NCBI GenBank assembly: GCA_945861085.1
Contig: OX244046.1
Span: 2,790,001-2,854,000, forward strand
DNA: 64,000 nucleotides
Source: Clostridioides difficile_D
GTDB taxonomy: Bacteria; Bacillota; Clostridia; Peptostreptococcales; Peptostreptococcaceae
Reading direction: 5' to 3'
The position numbers and the translations under genes are program-made. Below, one piece after another: positions 18,626-26,808 of this stretch (position 1 is the stretch's first letter; each line of letters begins with the position of its first letter). The notes beneath the pieces were generated by a model. The model saw only the letters and a program-made list of their open reading frames with translations. It ran no database searches and had not been told where the DNA came from.

Positions 18626-18892
18626 TTACTCCTCTTCTGAAATTTGTTGGTGTTGCTCAGCATGGTGTCTAGCTTCTTCGATTTCTATTTCTTCTTCTGT
18701 CAATAATCTATATGTTATTTTTCCACTTGCAACTTCTTTAGTTGCTACACATACAGGTTTTTCCTTAGCTTTATTTGAAACATATGGTTCTTCTCCATCA
18801 ATTAATTTTCTTGCTCTCTTTGAAACAGTTCCTACTAAATAGTATCTGTTGTCTATTTTTTCTAGTACCTCATTGATAGATGGTTTTAACAT
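18626..18892 (-). CDS. rpoZ: RNA polymerase omega subunit
   Basis: An 88-residue subunit that helps assemble RNA polymerase by holding beta-prime. It starts with MLKPSINEVLEKIDNRYYLV, followed by SKRARKLIDG, the conserved omega core. It lies between gmk (2-bp gap) and coaBC, the usual position. Confidence 0.95.
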   Translation of the reverse strand: MLKPSINEVLEKIDNRYYLVGTVSKRARKLIDGEEPYVSNKAKEKPVCVATKEVASGKITYRLLTEEEIEIEEARHHAEQHQQISEEE

Positions 18893-18894
18893 AA

Positions 18895-19512
18895 TTATAA
18901 TTCCTCCTTGAATTTCTCTATTATAATATTTTTATATCTGCTAACTTTATTCTTTTCAGATGATATTATACCTTCTATTTCTTTAGCAGATGTTTTTACA
19001 TCTTCATTAAATATAAAATAATCATAATCCTTAATCATTTTAATTTCTTCATATGCACAACTAAATCTCTTCTCTATTTCAGCTTCTGTTTCTGTACCTC
19101 TTCCAACAATTCTATTTTTTAATTCTTTAAGTGATGGTGGTAGTACAAATATAAATACTCCCTCTGGACAAACTTCTTTTATTTGTTTTGCTCCTTGCAT
19201 TTCAATTTCTAATAGTACATCCTGTCCTCTTTCTAAACATTCCATTATTGCTGCTTTTGGAGTCCCATAAAAATTATCATAAATTTGAGCATACTCCAAA
19301 AACTCACCTTTTTTTATCATTTCTTCAAACTTTTCCTTGCTTATGAAGAAATAATTTACTCCATCAACTTCTCCAGTTCTTGGTTTTCTTGTAGTAGCTG
19401 ATACAGAAAGTTTTATTGTATCATTTTCTTTAAGTAGTTCTTTGCAAATAGTACCTTTTCCTGCACCTGATGGTCCTGATACAACTAGCAATAATCCTTT
19501 TTTCGCAAACAT
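18895..19512 (-). CDS. gmk: Guanylate kinase
   Basis: Phosphorylates GMP to GDP. The 205-residue protein has the P-loop GPSGAGKGTI, the GMP-binding stretch SVSATTRKPRTGEVDGVNYFF and a lid with IVGRGTETEAEIEKR. In Bacillus a small remA gene often stands between the yicC-type gene and gmk; only 29 bp separates them here, so remA is absent from this site. Confidence 0.97.
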   Translation of the reverse strand: MFAKKGLLLVVSGPSGAGKGTICKELLKENDTIKLSVSATTRKPRTGEVDGVNYFFISKEKFEEMIKKGEFLEYAQIYDNFYGTPKAAIMECLERGQDVLLEIEMQGAKQIKEVCPEGVFIFVLPPSLKELKNRIVGRGTETEAEIEKRFSCAYEEIKMIKDYDYFIFNEDVKTSAKEIEGIISSEKNKVSRYKNIIIEKFKEEL

Positions 19513-19541
19513 TTAAGCATTCCCCTTCTAATATTGTATTC

Positions 19542-20423
19542 TTACTCTATATTTTGTATTTGTTCTCTTATTTTTTCTAATTCGCTTTTTACTTCCACTA
19601 CTAAATTAGTTATATTTATGTCAGATGACTTCGAACCTATAGTGTTAGTTTCTCTATTCATCTCTTGTATTAAGAAATCTATTTTTCTACCTATAGAGTC
19701 ATCTTTAAATATAGTATTTTTAAGTTGACCTATATGACTTTTAAATCTAACTATTTCTTCTGTTATACTGCTTTTATCTGCATATATTGCAACTTCTTGT
19801 GCTAATCTATTCTCATCTATTATACTCGGGTCATCCAACAATTCACTTATTCTCAAATTCAATTTTTCTCTATAATCTTCTACAACACTACTTGAATATT
19901 TTTCAATTTCTTCTATGTGATTTTTTAATAAATCACATCTCATGGTAATATCTTCAGCTAATTTTTTACCTTCTTCACTTCTCATTTCTCTTAATTTGAT
20001 TAATGCATCTTCAACTGCTTGATTCAACATTGACCATAATAAATCTTCATCTTCTTCTTTTTCTTCTATTTTCACAATATCAGGAAACTTTGCAACATTC
20101 ATAACACTAATATCATCTATAATGTCAAATTTATTTTTTATTTCTTTTAGTATATCTATATATTGAGATGCTAATCCCTCATCAAAGTTTAAGTTTACAT
20201 CTTCTTTACCTAATAAGTCAAATTTTATGTATAAATCTACTCTTCCTCTTTTTACATAATTTTTTACTAAATTTCTAACCTTATCCTCTAAAAATGAAAT
20301 TTTTCTTGGAAGACGTATGTTTATATCTGAATACTTATGATTTATTGTTTTACACTCTACTAAAAAGTAATAATTATCATCTTTGTATTCTCCTCTTCCA
20401 AAACCAGTCATACTTATAGCCAT
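19542..20423 (-). CDS. YicC/YloC family endoribonuclease
   Basis: A 293-residue member of the YicC family, for which RNase activity on some RNAs has been described. It has the N-terminal signature MAISMTGFGRGEY, a middle coiled region, and a C-terminal conserved block with DFLIQEMNRETNTIGSKSSD. It lies between dapF and gmk, matching the yloC position in Bacillus. Confidence 0.9.
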   Translation of the reverse strand: MAISMTGFGRGEYKDDNYYFLVECKTINHKYSDINIRLPRKISFLEDKVRNLVKNYVKRGRVDLYIKFDLLGKEDVNLNFDEGLASQYIDILKEIKNKFDIIDDISVMNVAKFPDIVKIEEKEEDEDLLWSMLNQAVEDALIKLREMRSEEGKKLAEDITMRCDLLKNHIEEIEKYSSSVVEDYREKLNLRISELLDDPSIIDENRLAQEVAIYADKSSITEEIVRFKSHIGQLKNTIFKDDSIGRKIDFLIQEMNRETNTIGSKSSDINITNLVVEVKSELEKIREQIQNIE

Positions 20424-20426
20424 TAA

Positions 20427-21257
20427 TTAAACCTCCAAAACACCTTCACATATTTTTACTGCTGGACCTGTCATATAATAGAAATCTCCTATATCTATTT
20501 TAACTGTTCCACCTTGAGAAGTTACATTTACACTACTTTCTACCATGTTAAGCAAATTGCATATTATTGCTGATGCAGTCATACCAGTACCACAACCTAA
20601 AGTATATCCGCAACCTCTTTCCCATGTGTAAACATGTATATTATACTTATCTTCTACCTTTACAAAATTTACATTCGTTTTTTTAGGAAATATTTTATTA
20701 TTTTCAATTTCTTTTCCATACTTACAAACATCATCTACATCTAACTCATCTACTATAACTACTGTATGAGGAACTCCCATCAACATAGAAGTAACCTTAA
20801 ATTCCCTATCTAAAACTTTTATACTTTCTTGCACAAAACGTTCTTTATCTGTAGATACAGGGACATCTTTAGCTATAAAACTTCCTTCTCCCATATTGAC
20901 TCTTATGGAGTTTATTTCTCCATTAATAAGATTTATTTTTATATCTTTTACACCATCTAATGTATCTACTGTAAAATTTTCTTTTTTAACTATACCATTA
21001 TCATAAACAAATTTACAAAAACATCTAAGACCATTTCCACACATTGCTGCTCTTGAGCCATCAGAATTGTAATATACCATTTCTACATCTGCAACTTTTG
21101 AATCTTTCACAACTAACAATCCATCCGCCCCTACAGAAAATCTTCTATGACATACTTTTTTTGCTAAAATAGTATAATTTGATGGATTTATATGGTCGAA
21201 TCTTCCATCTATTGCAATAAAATCATTCCCTATTCCATGTAGTTTCCAAAATTTCAT
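20427..21257 (-). CDS. dapF: Diaminopimelate epimerase
   Basis: Converts LL- to meso-diaminopimelate for lysine and peptidoglycan. The 276-residue protein has both catalytic cysteines, in NSDGSRAAMCGNGLRCF and RGCGYTLGCGTGMTA, and the N-terminal KLHGIGNDF. It is the first gene of the dapF-yicC-gmk-rpoZ-coaBC run. Confidence 0.97.
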   Translation of the reverse strand: MKFWKLHGIGNDFIAIDGRFDHINPSNYTILAKKVCHRRFSVGADGLLVVKDSKVADVEMVYYNSDGSRAAMCGNGLRCFCKFVYDNGIVKKENFTVDTLDGVKDIKINLINGEINSIRVNMGEGSFIAKDVPVSTDKERFVQESIKVLDREFKVTSMLMGVPHTVVIVDELDVDDVCKYGKEIENNKIFPKKTNVNFVKVEDKYNIHVYTWERGCGYTLGCGTGMTASAIICNLLNMVESSVNVTSQGGTVKIDIGDFYYMTGPAVKICEGVLEV

Positions 21258-21301
21258 AAGTATCGCTCCTTCGTAAATTAACGCTTAAACTATTATAACA
21301 T

Positions 21302-21392
21302 AAAAAAATTCCCATAAACTTATAATTTATGGGAAAAGTTTTGTAATGACAACTATAATTTGAGGATGTGAGGGAGAGTTGCCATTACAATT
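21302..21392 (-). ncRNA. Candidate small RNA with CU-rich loop
   Basis: Between the threonine aldolase gene and dapF the minus strand has a 14-bp hairpin (arms 21390-21377 and 21354-21341, one G-U pair that is A-C on the other strand), whose 22-nt loop contains CTCCCTCACATCCTC. A perfect terminator follows. A TATAAT box (21404-21399) would start an RNA of about 90 nt, but the -35 (GAAAGA) is poor, so processing from the aldolase 3' UTR is also possible. Loops of this kind can pair with ribosome-binding sites. Confidence 0.5.
21309..21335 (-). terminator. Strong intrinsic terminator upstream of dapF
   Basis: A perfect 10-bp stem TTCCCATAAA/TTTATGGGAA with a 7-nt loop, followed on the minus strand by seven Ts. 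It ends the aldolase transcript and the candidate small RNA. Confidence 0.9.
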
Positions 21393-21546
21393 AGGGTAAT
21401 TATATTATGTTTTAAGCTAGTTCTTTCTATGTTTATATAATAATATTTCCATATGAATTTTATGTATAGTTTGTTTAAACTGTATATGAATTTTTAAAAT
21501 AAAATACTCAACATGCTATATTTAATTCTTATTTAATACATACATA

Positions 21547-22581
21547 TTAACATACAGCTATTAACTCTTTAAGTGTTTTTAAAACATAATCTAAATCTTC
21601 TCTAGTAATATCTACATGAGTTACAAATCTGTACTCCCCATTTTCCATTTTATTAATTTTTATATTTCTTTCAAAAAACTCTTTTATTAAAACATCTTCT
21701 TTTATGACATCTTCATTCATTTTAAAGAATACCATACTTAAGTCTGGGTTAGTGTTATTTACTTCAATACCTTCAATTTTATCTAACTCACAAGCTAAAT
21801 ATTTTGCATTTTCATGGTCTTCATTTAATCTTAGTGTCATTTTTTCAATAGCGATTATACCAGCAGCTGCAACTATACCAACTTGTCTCATTCCCCCACC
21901 CATAACTTTTTGCTTTCTTCTAGCTTTTGCTATAAATTCTTTACTCCCAGCAAGTATAGAACCCATTGGTGCAGCTAAACCTTTTGATACACAGAACATA
22001 ACACTATCACAACACTTTGCTATTTCTTTAGCTTCTACACCTAAAGTTAATGCTGCATTGAATAATCTTGCTCCATCCAGATGTACTGGTAAGTTATGCT
22101 TCTCAGCTATTTTTTTAATTTCTCTTAAATTATCAAGACTCACAACAGTTCCACCTGAATATGCATTTTCTACACATATAAGACCTGTCTGTGGTTCATG
22201 TATGTCATCTCTTCTAATTGCCTTTTCAACAAGTTCAGGATTAAGTGCTCCATTTTCATCTTCATCTATAGTTCTAAGTTGAACTCCAGCTATTACAGCA
22301 GGTGCTCCAACCTCATGAGTTACAATGTGATAACCTTTACCAATAATGATTTCTTGACCTCTCAGACAGTGAGTAAATAAAGCTAACTGATTTCCAAAAG
22401 TCCCACTTGGAAGAAAAATTGCATCTTCTTTTCCAACTTTAGCTGCTGCTAATTCTTCAAGTTTATTTACAGTAGGGTCATCTCTAAAGATTGAATCTCC
22501 AACAGGAGCCTTTGCCATAGCTTCTCTCATTTCATCAGTAGGCATAGTAACAGTATCACTTCTTAAATCAATAAATTTCAT
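21547..22581 (-). CDS. ltaE: Low-specificity L-threonine aldolase
   Basis: A PLP enzyme that splits threonine or allo-threonine into glycine and acetaldehyde. The 344-residue protein starts with FIDLRSDTVTMPTDEMREAM; it has HLDGARLFNAA and the PLP-lysine motif CVSKGLAAPMGS. It stands alone, divergent from rqcH. The 285-bp gap upstream has no clear regulatory site. Confidence 0.92.
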   Translation of the reverse strand: MKFIDLRSDTVTMPTDEMREAMAKAPVGDSIFRDDPTVNKLEELAAAKVGKEDAIFLPSGTFGNQLALFTHCLRGQEIIIGKGYHIVTHEVGAPAVIAGVQLRTIDEDENGALNPELVEKAIRRDDIHEPQTGLICVENAYSGGTVVSLDNLREIKKIAEKHNLPVHLDGARLFNAALTLGVEAKEIAKCCDSVMFCVSKGLAAPMGSILAGSKEFIAKARRKQKVMGGGMRQVGIVAAAGIIAIEKMTLRLNEDHENAKYLACELDKIEGIEVNNTNPDLSMVFFKMNEDVIKEDVLIKEFFERNIKINKMENGEYRFVTHVDITREDLDYVLKTLKELIAVC

Positions 22582-22875
22582 TTTTTCAACCTTCTTTCAT
22601 ATTTATAGACTATACACTTTTAAAATTTATTTATTTTTGTAGAGTTTATATTTTTATTAAGTTACTCTTTACATAATAATTATACTATATTTGTTTTATA
22701 TTTAAGCAAATTTAAATTATTAATTTTTAAAATATACTGACTAGCCTTCTGTGAGTATATCATGTAAGTATAATATATTAATCCATGTTGTTTAAATTCC
22801 CCCTAGTCATAGAGCATATATTATGTGTATAATTAATTTACTGACTTATTTTAGTCAAAGAAAGGGGTGCTATAT

Positions 22876-24651
22876 ATGGCATTAGATGGATTAGTTATAC
22901 ATTCAATAGTAGATGAATTATCATCAAAACTTACAGGTGGAAAAATAGATAAGATTCATCAACCTGAAGATGATGAAGTAATTTTTAATATAAGAAATAA
23001 TAAAGAAAATTTTAGATTGGTTTTAAGTGCAAGTGCTTCAAATCCTAGGGTTTATCTAACAAGTAATTATAAAAAAGAAAACCCCCTAAAAGCACCTATG
23101 TTTTGTATGTTACTTAGAAAGTACATACAAGGAGGAAATATTATAGAAATCTCTCAAATTGGTTTTGAAAGAATAATAAAAATCAGTATTGAGTCTTTAG
23201 ATGAATTAAAAGAAAAGACAATTAAGAATATTATGATTGAAATTATGGGAAGACACAGCAATATAATAGTAACTCATGGTGAAGACAATAAAATTATAGA
23301 TTCTATAAAAAGAGTGCCTTTTAGTATAAGTAGAGTTCGTCAAGTTTTACCTGGACATATTTACTCATTACCACCAAAGCAAGATAAACTTAATCCTCTT
23401 GATGATATATCTAAGGATTTATTTATTACAAGGCTTAACGAATTTGAAGGCTCTGTTTTTAAGTCTATATATTCTAAATTTCTAGGCATAAGTCCTACCA
23501 TTGCTAAAGAAATTTGCTACAGAGCAGATATAAATCAAAACACTAGTATAAAAGATATATCTAGTCAGCAATTTAATTCTTTATACAAAGAATTTTGCAA
23601 TTTATTTAGTGATATAAACTCTAATAAATTTTCACCTTGTATTGTTATAGATAAAAAATTAGATAAAGTAGTTGATTTCAGTTGTGTCACTCTTACACTA
23701 TTCAATAATTTATCATACATTAATAAGGAAAGTATGTCTAATATACTGGAAGATTTCTATAGAACTAAAGATATTAAAGATAGAATTAATCAACGCTCCT
23801 CTGATTTAAAGAAAAGCATATCTGTTAAACTTGATAGACTTTATAACAAACTTAGAAAGCAAGAAGAAGAATTGTTAGAATCTGAAAATGCAGATATTTA
23901 TAAAGTAAAAGGCGAACTAATTACATCTTATATATATATGGTAGAGAAAGGTATGGAAAGCATTAAAGTTGCCAATTTCTATGATGAAAATTGTAAAGAT
24001 ATAACAGTAGAATTAAATAAAAACTTGACACCATCTGAAAATGCTCAGAAATATTTTAAAAAGTACAACAAAATGAAACATGCTAAAGTTGAAATATCTC
24101 ATCAAATTTCATTAAATAAAGAAGAAATAGATTACTTGGAAAATATAATTTTAAGTATTGAAAATTGTGAAAATTTGGCTGAATTACAAGACATAAAAGA
24201 GGAACTTGCTAAGGTTGGATATATCAAAACTCAAAAGAAAAACAGCAAAAAGGATACTATCCCTTCTACAAAACCTCATGAATTTATATCTTCTGATGGG
24301 TTTAAAATATTAGTTGGCAAAAATAATAAGCAGAACGACTATCTAACACTAAGACTTGCTGATAACGACGATTTGTGGATGCATACAAAGAATATTCCTG
24401 GTTCTCATGTAATAATAAAGTGTGCTGGTAAGGAAGTACCTGATAATACTATATTTGAAGGAGCCATGCTGGCAGCATTTTTTAGTAAGTCAAAGCTTTC
24501 TTCTCAGGTGCCTGTAGACTATACTAAGAGAAAAAACGTAAAAAAACCTAGTGGTTCTAAGCCAGGTATGGTTATTTATGAGACTAACAGTACTATTTAT
24601 GTTACTCCTGAAGAAGAAACAGTAGCTAAACTTAAAGTTAAATCTGAATAA
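22876..24651 (+). CDS. rqcH: Ribosome quality-control protein RqcH (NFACT family)
   Basis: Binds obstructed 50S subunits with peptidyl-tRNA and recruits Ala-tRNA to add C-terminal alanine tails for degradation; older names are FbpA and fibronectin-binding protein. The roughly 591-residue protein has the NFACT-N domain (ALDGLVIHSIVDELSSKL), a long coiled coil (about 290-430) and the NFACT-R domain (LWMHTKNIPGSHVII). ATG at 22876 has AGGGG 8 nt upstream, better than GTG at 22867. Single gene on the plus strand, ended by a terminator. Confidence 0.95.
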   Translation: MALDGLVIHSIVDELSSKLTGGKIDKIHQPEDDEVIFNIRNNKENFRLVLSASASNPRVYLTSNYKKENPLKAPMFCMLLRKYIQGGNIIEISQIGFERIIKISIESLDELKEKTIKNIMIEIMGRHSNIIVTHGEDNKIIDSIKRVPFSISRVRQVLPGHIYSLPPKQDKLNPLDDISKDLFITRLNEFEGSVFKSIYSKFLGISPTIAKEICYRADINQNTSIKDISSQQFNSLYKEFCNLFSDINSNKFSPCIVIDKKLDKVVDFSCVTLTLFNNLSYINKESMSNILEDFYRTKDIKDRINQRSSDLKKSISVKLDRLYNKLRKQEEELLESENADIYKVKGELITSYIYMVEKGMESIKVANFYDENCKDITVELNKNLTPSENAQKYFKKYNKMKHAKVEISHQISLNKEEIDYLENIILSIENCENLAELQDIKEELAKVGYIKTQKKNSKKDTIPSTKPHEFISSDGFKILVGKNNKQNDYLTLRLADNDDLWMHTKNIPGSHVIIKCAGKEVPDNTIFEGAMLAAFFSKSKLSSQVPVDYTKRKNVKKPSGSKPGMVIYETNSTIYVTPEEETVAKLKVKSE

Positions 24652-24715
24652 TCTCTGCACTAAATACAAAAATTAATACTAGATAAACATATATTACCAT
24701 ACTAAATGAAAAAAG

Positions 24716-24747
24716 TGGTATTCTTATAAAATACAATAAGAATACCA
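24716..24747 (+). terminator. Terminator after rqcH, probably bidirectional
   Basis: A perfect 11-bp stem TGGTATTCTTA/TAAGAATACCA with a 10-nt loop. T-rich sequence follows on both strands, so it may also stop transcripts from the ABC-F gene. Confidence 0.85.
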
Positions 24748-24865
24748 TTTTCTATTTAACTCACTTTTAATTTTCTAATAAACTATTTTTATGTTTTGAT
24801 AACTGCATTTATATTCATAACGAGTATCTTTAATCTTCTAGACAAATATAATTAGAAAATTAATA

Positions 24866-26518
24866 TTAAAAGCTATTTTTTAATCTGCTAATTTGTTTTA
24901 GTAACTCATTGTATTCTGATTCATAATGTTCTTTTTTTAGATTATCCTTTTCTATAGACAACATAGATATAACATTTGTAAGTCTATTTTCTAATACTAA
25001 AAGATTTTCTTTTTTAGCTTGGCTTTCTCTACTAGGAGTTTTTTTATTTTTGTTAATTATATAGTCATCATAATTACAATCAAACTCCCTTATTTTATAA
25101 TCTTTTATTTCTATAATATAGTTACAAATATGTGATACAAATACTCTATCATGAGATACTATAAGCATAGTTTTATCAGTGTTTATCAGTGCCTTTTCTA
25201 GTGCCTCCATAGATTTTATATCCAAATAATTTGTTGGCTCATCAAATACTAAAAAATTATTATCTTCCAATATTATTTTACATAGTGCTATTTTTACCTT
25301 TTCTCCTCCACTGAGTACTTTTACATTTTTGTAGACATCATCACCTTTAAATCCAAATAGGTTTAAGTTTATCCTTATAAAAGATTCATCAAATGAACTA
25401 TTTACTTTAGTATTATATAGAACACTCTTTTCCTCATCTAATAAACTTTGATGTTGGTCAAAATACCCTACTTTCACCTTGTTATTTATTTTTATATGGT
25501 CATTTTTATTGTTCAATATTTCTTTTATCAAAGTACTTTTTCCACACCCATTATCACCTAGTAATGCTATCTTTTTGCCTCTTTTTATTTTAAAAGAAAC
25601 ATTATCTAACAGGAGTTTATTCCCTAGCTTTAGAGTCATATCCTTTATCTCTATTAGATTTTTACTAATTATCTCCATACCCTCTTGAATCTTAATCTTC
25701 ATTTCTGTAGAAGCTTTAGGTTTATTCTTTACCTCAAGTTTATCAATTCTACTTTTTATAGCCTTTACATTTGAGTCTAATTTTTTCTTATTAGCCTGCC
25801 CACCCATTTTGTGTAACCTAGCTTCTGAATTACCCATTCGTTTTGGAGTTTTTCTTACACCATCACTTAAAGCTTTTTTATACAAAAGAGCTTTTTCAAG
25901 CCTTTTTTTCTCTTTAATATATTCCTGATATTCAAAATCAGCTCTTTTTATTTCTTCATCTTTTTGCATTAAATAATCAGTGTAATTACCTTTGTAAGCT
26001 TTTAATTTTCCATCCTCTAGCTCTAATATAGTTGTACATAACTCGTCTAGAAAACGTCTATCATGAGATATTAATAATAAGGCTCCCTTATGCCTTTTAA
26101 ACATGTCTTCTAAAATCCCAATACTTTTTTTATCTAAATTTGAAGTTGGCTCATCAGCTATTATTATATTTTTCTTATCACTCAGTGCATCTGCTATCTT
26201 TAGCTTAACTTTTTCTCCTCCTGATAAATACTCTTCAAATCTATCTGGAGCATTTAAAAGACTCTTTTCTTTACTATTACTACATGTTTCAATATTATTT
26301 TCACTTTGACTTATATAAGAATAGCTATCTGTAAGATAAACATATCCTTCATCAATTTCTATTTCACCTAATATTGCCTTTAATAATGTTGTTTTTCCTT
26401 GACCATTTGAACCAACTAGACCTATTTTGTCATTTTCTGACACTTCAAACTTATCTATATCTAAAATTAATTTATCAGCATAATATTTCTTTAAACTCTC
26501 TACTTTTACTAACAGCAT
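24866..26518 (-). CDS. cplR: Antibiotic-resistance type ABC-F protein (CplR/VmlR-like)
   Basis: A soluble ribosome-protection ATPase with two ABC domains and no membrane segments. Domain 1 has Walker A GSNGQGKTT and LSGGEKVKLKIADAL; domain 2 has GDNGCGKST, LSGGEKVKIALCK and FDEPTNYLD. Between them is a long charged linker, which reaches the peptidyl-transferase centre in this class. With a C-terminal extension the roughly 550-residue build matches VmlR and Vga. ATG at 26518 follows AAGGAGGG; an in-frame ATG at 26575 has no clear site. The symbol is tentative, from recall of the C. difficile CplR factor linked to lincosamide, pleuromutilin and streptogramin A resistance. Confidence 0.85.
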   Translation of the reverse strand: MLLVKVESLKKYYADKLILDIDKFEVSENDKIGLVGSNGQGKTTLLKAILGEIEIDEGYVYLTDSYSYISQSENNIETCSNSKEKSLLNAPDRFEEYLSGGEKVKLKIADALSDKKNIIIADEPTSNLDKKSIGILEDMFKRHKGALLLISHDRRFLDELCTTILELEDGKLKAYKGNYTDYLMQKDEEIKRADFEYQEYIKEKKRLEKALLYKKALSDGVRKTPKRMGNSEARLHKMGGQANKKKLDSNVKAIKSRIDKLEVKNKPKASTEMKIKIQEGMEIISKNLIEIKDMTLKLGNKLLLDNVSFKIKRGKKIALLGDNGCGKSTLIKEILNNKNDHIKINNKVKVGYFDQHQSLLDEEKSVLYNTKVNSSFDESFIRINLNLFGFKGDDVYKNVKVLSGGEKVKIALCKIILEDNNFLVFDEPTNYLDIKSMEALEKALINTDKTMLIVSHDRVFVSHICNYIIEIKDYKIREFDCNYDDYIINKNKKTPSRESQAKKENLLVLENRLTNVISMLSIEKDNLKKEHYESEYNELLKQISRLKNSF

Positions 26519-26733
26519 AAAAAAATCCCTCCTTAATACACTTAAATATAAGGAGAGATTTATATAAATAGGCATAACAAATAAACGTATAGACTATAAT
26601 CTACTCTCCTTAATTTAAGCATCGCAAATAAAGCCACCAAAATAGGCTTTTCAAAAATTACAATACTTTAAATTATAAAAAATAGATTATATTCTCATTG
26701 TCCCAGTTACCTTGCCCTTTCTTTCATTTATTT
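26519..26733 (-). promoter_or_regulatory. Attenuator-type leader of the ABC-F gene
   Basis: The roughly 215-nt leader holds three linked segments on the minus strand: arm 1 UAAGGAGAG (26612-26604), arm 2 CUCUCCUUA (26557-26549) and arm 3 UAAGGAGGG, which is the gene's own ribosome site. Arms 1 and 2 pair over 9 bp; arms 2 and 3 pair over 13 bp (AAAUCUCUCCUUA with UAAGGAGGGAUUU, one G-U), hiding the ribosome site and ending in a U run. The two states exclude each other. A further hairpin AAAGCC/GGCTTT lies at 26650-26630, and short ORFs lie upstream. Confidence 0.7.
26560..26622 (-). CDS. Candidate 20-residue leader peptide of the ABC-F gene
   Basis: ATG at 26622 opens a 20-codon frame (MLKLRRVDYSLYVYLLCLFI) that crosses arm 1 and stops 2 nt before arm 2 of the leader switch, as drug-sensing leader peptides do. 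GGTGG lies 11 nt upstream, a weak site. Two even shorter ORFs lie nearer the promoter: MKERAR at 26727-26707 and MRI at 26698-26687. Which, if any, is translated is unknown. Confidence 0.4.
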   Translation of the reverse strand: MLKLRRVDYSLYVYLLCLFI

Positions 26734-26739
26734 TTAATA

Positions 26740-26768
26740 ATTATATCAACATTAATTACAAATGTCTA
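26740..26768 (-). promoter_or_regulatory. Promoter of the ABC-F gene
   Basis: TAGACA (26768-26763), a 17-bp spacer and TATAAT (26745-26740) on the minus strand. It places the start near 26733, giving the long leader described above. Confidence 0.7.
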
Positions 26769-26808
26769 TAGAAAATTAATTATTTAAAATTATACAAGAT
26801 AGCATTTA

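Noticed and set aside
22738..22860. Inverted repeats around TGACTAG and TGACT/AGTCA upstream of rqcH as operators
   Set aside because: Short, widely spaced and of a size expected by chance in this sequence; no second evidence.
26519..26575. Upstream in-frame ATG (26575) as the ABC-F start
   Set aside because: It has no close ribosome site and would translate through the switch arms, while ATG 26518 follows AAGGAGGG. It may still be used as part of the switch.
26519..26622. THF riboswitch in the ABC-F leader (GGAGAGTAGAT resembles its 5' end)
   Set aside because: The rest of the conserved core and the closing 3' strand are missing, and the gene is unrelated to folate.
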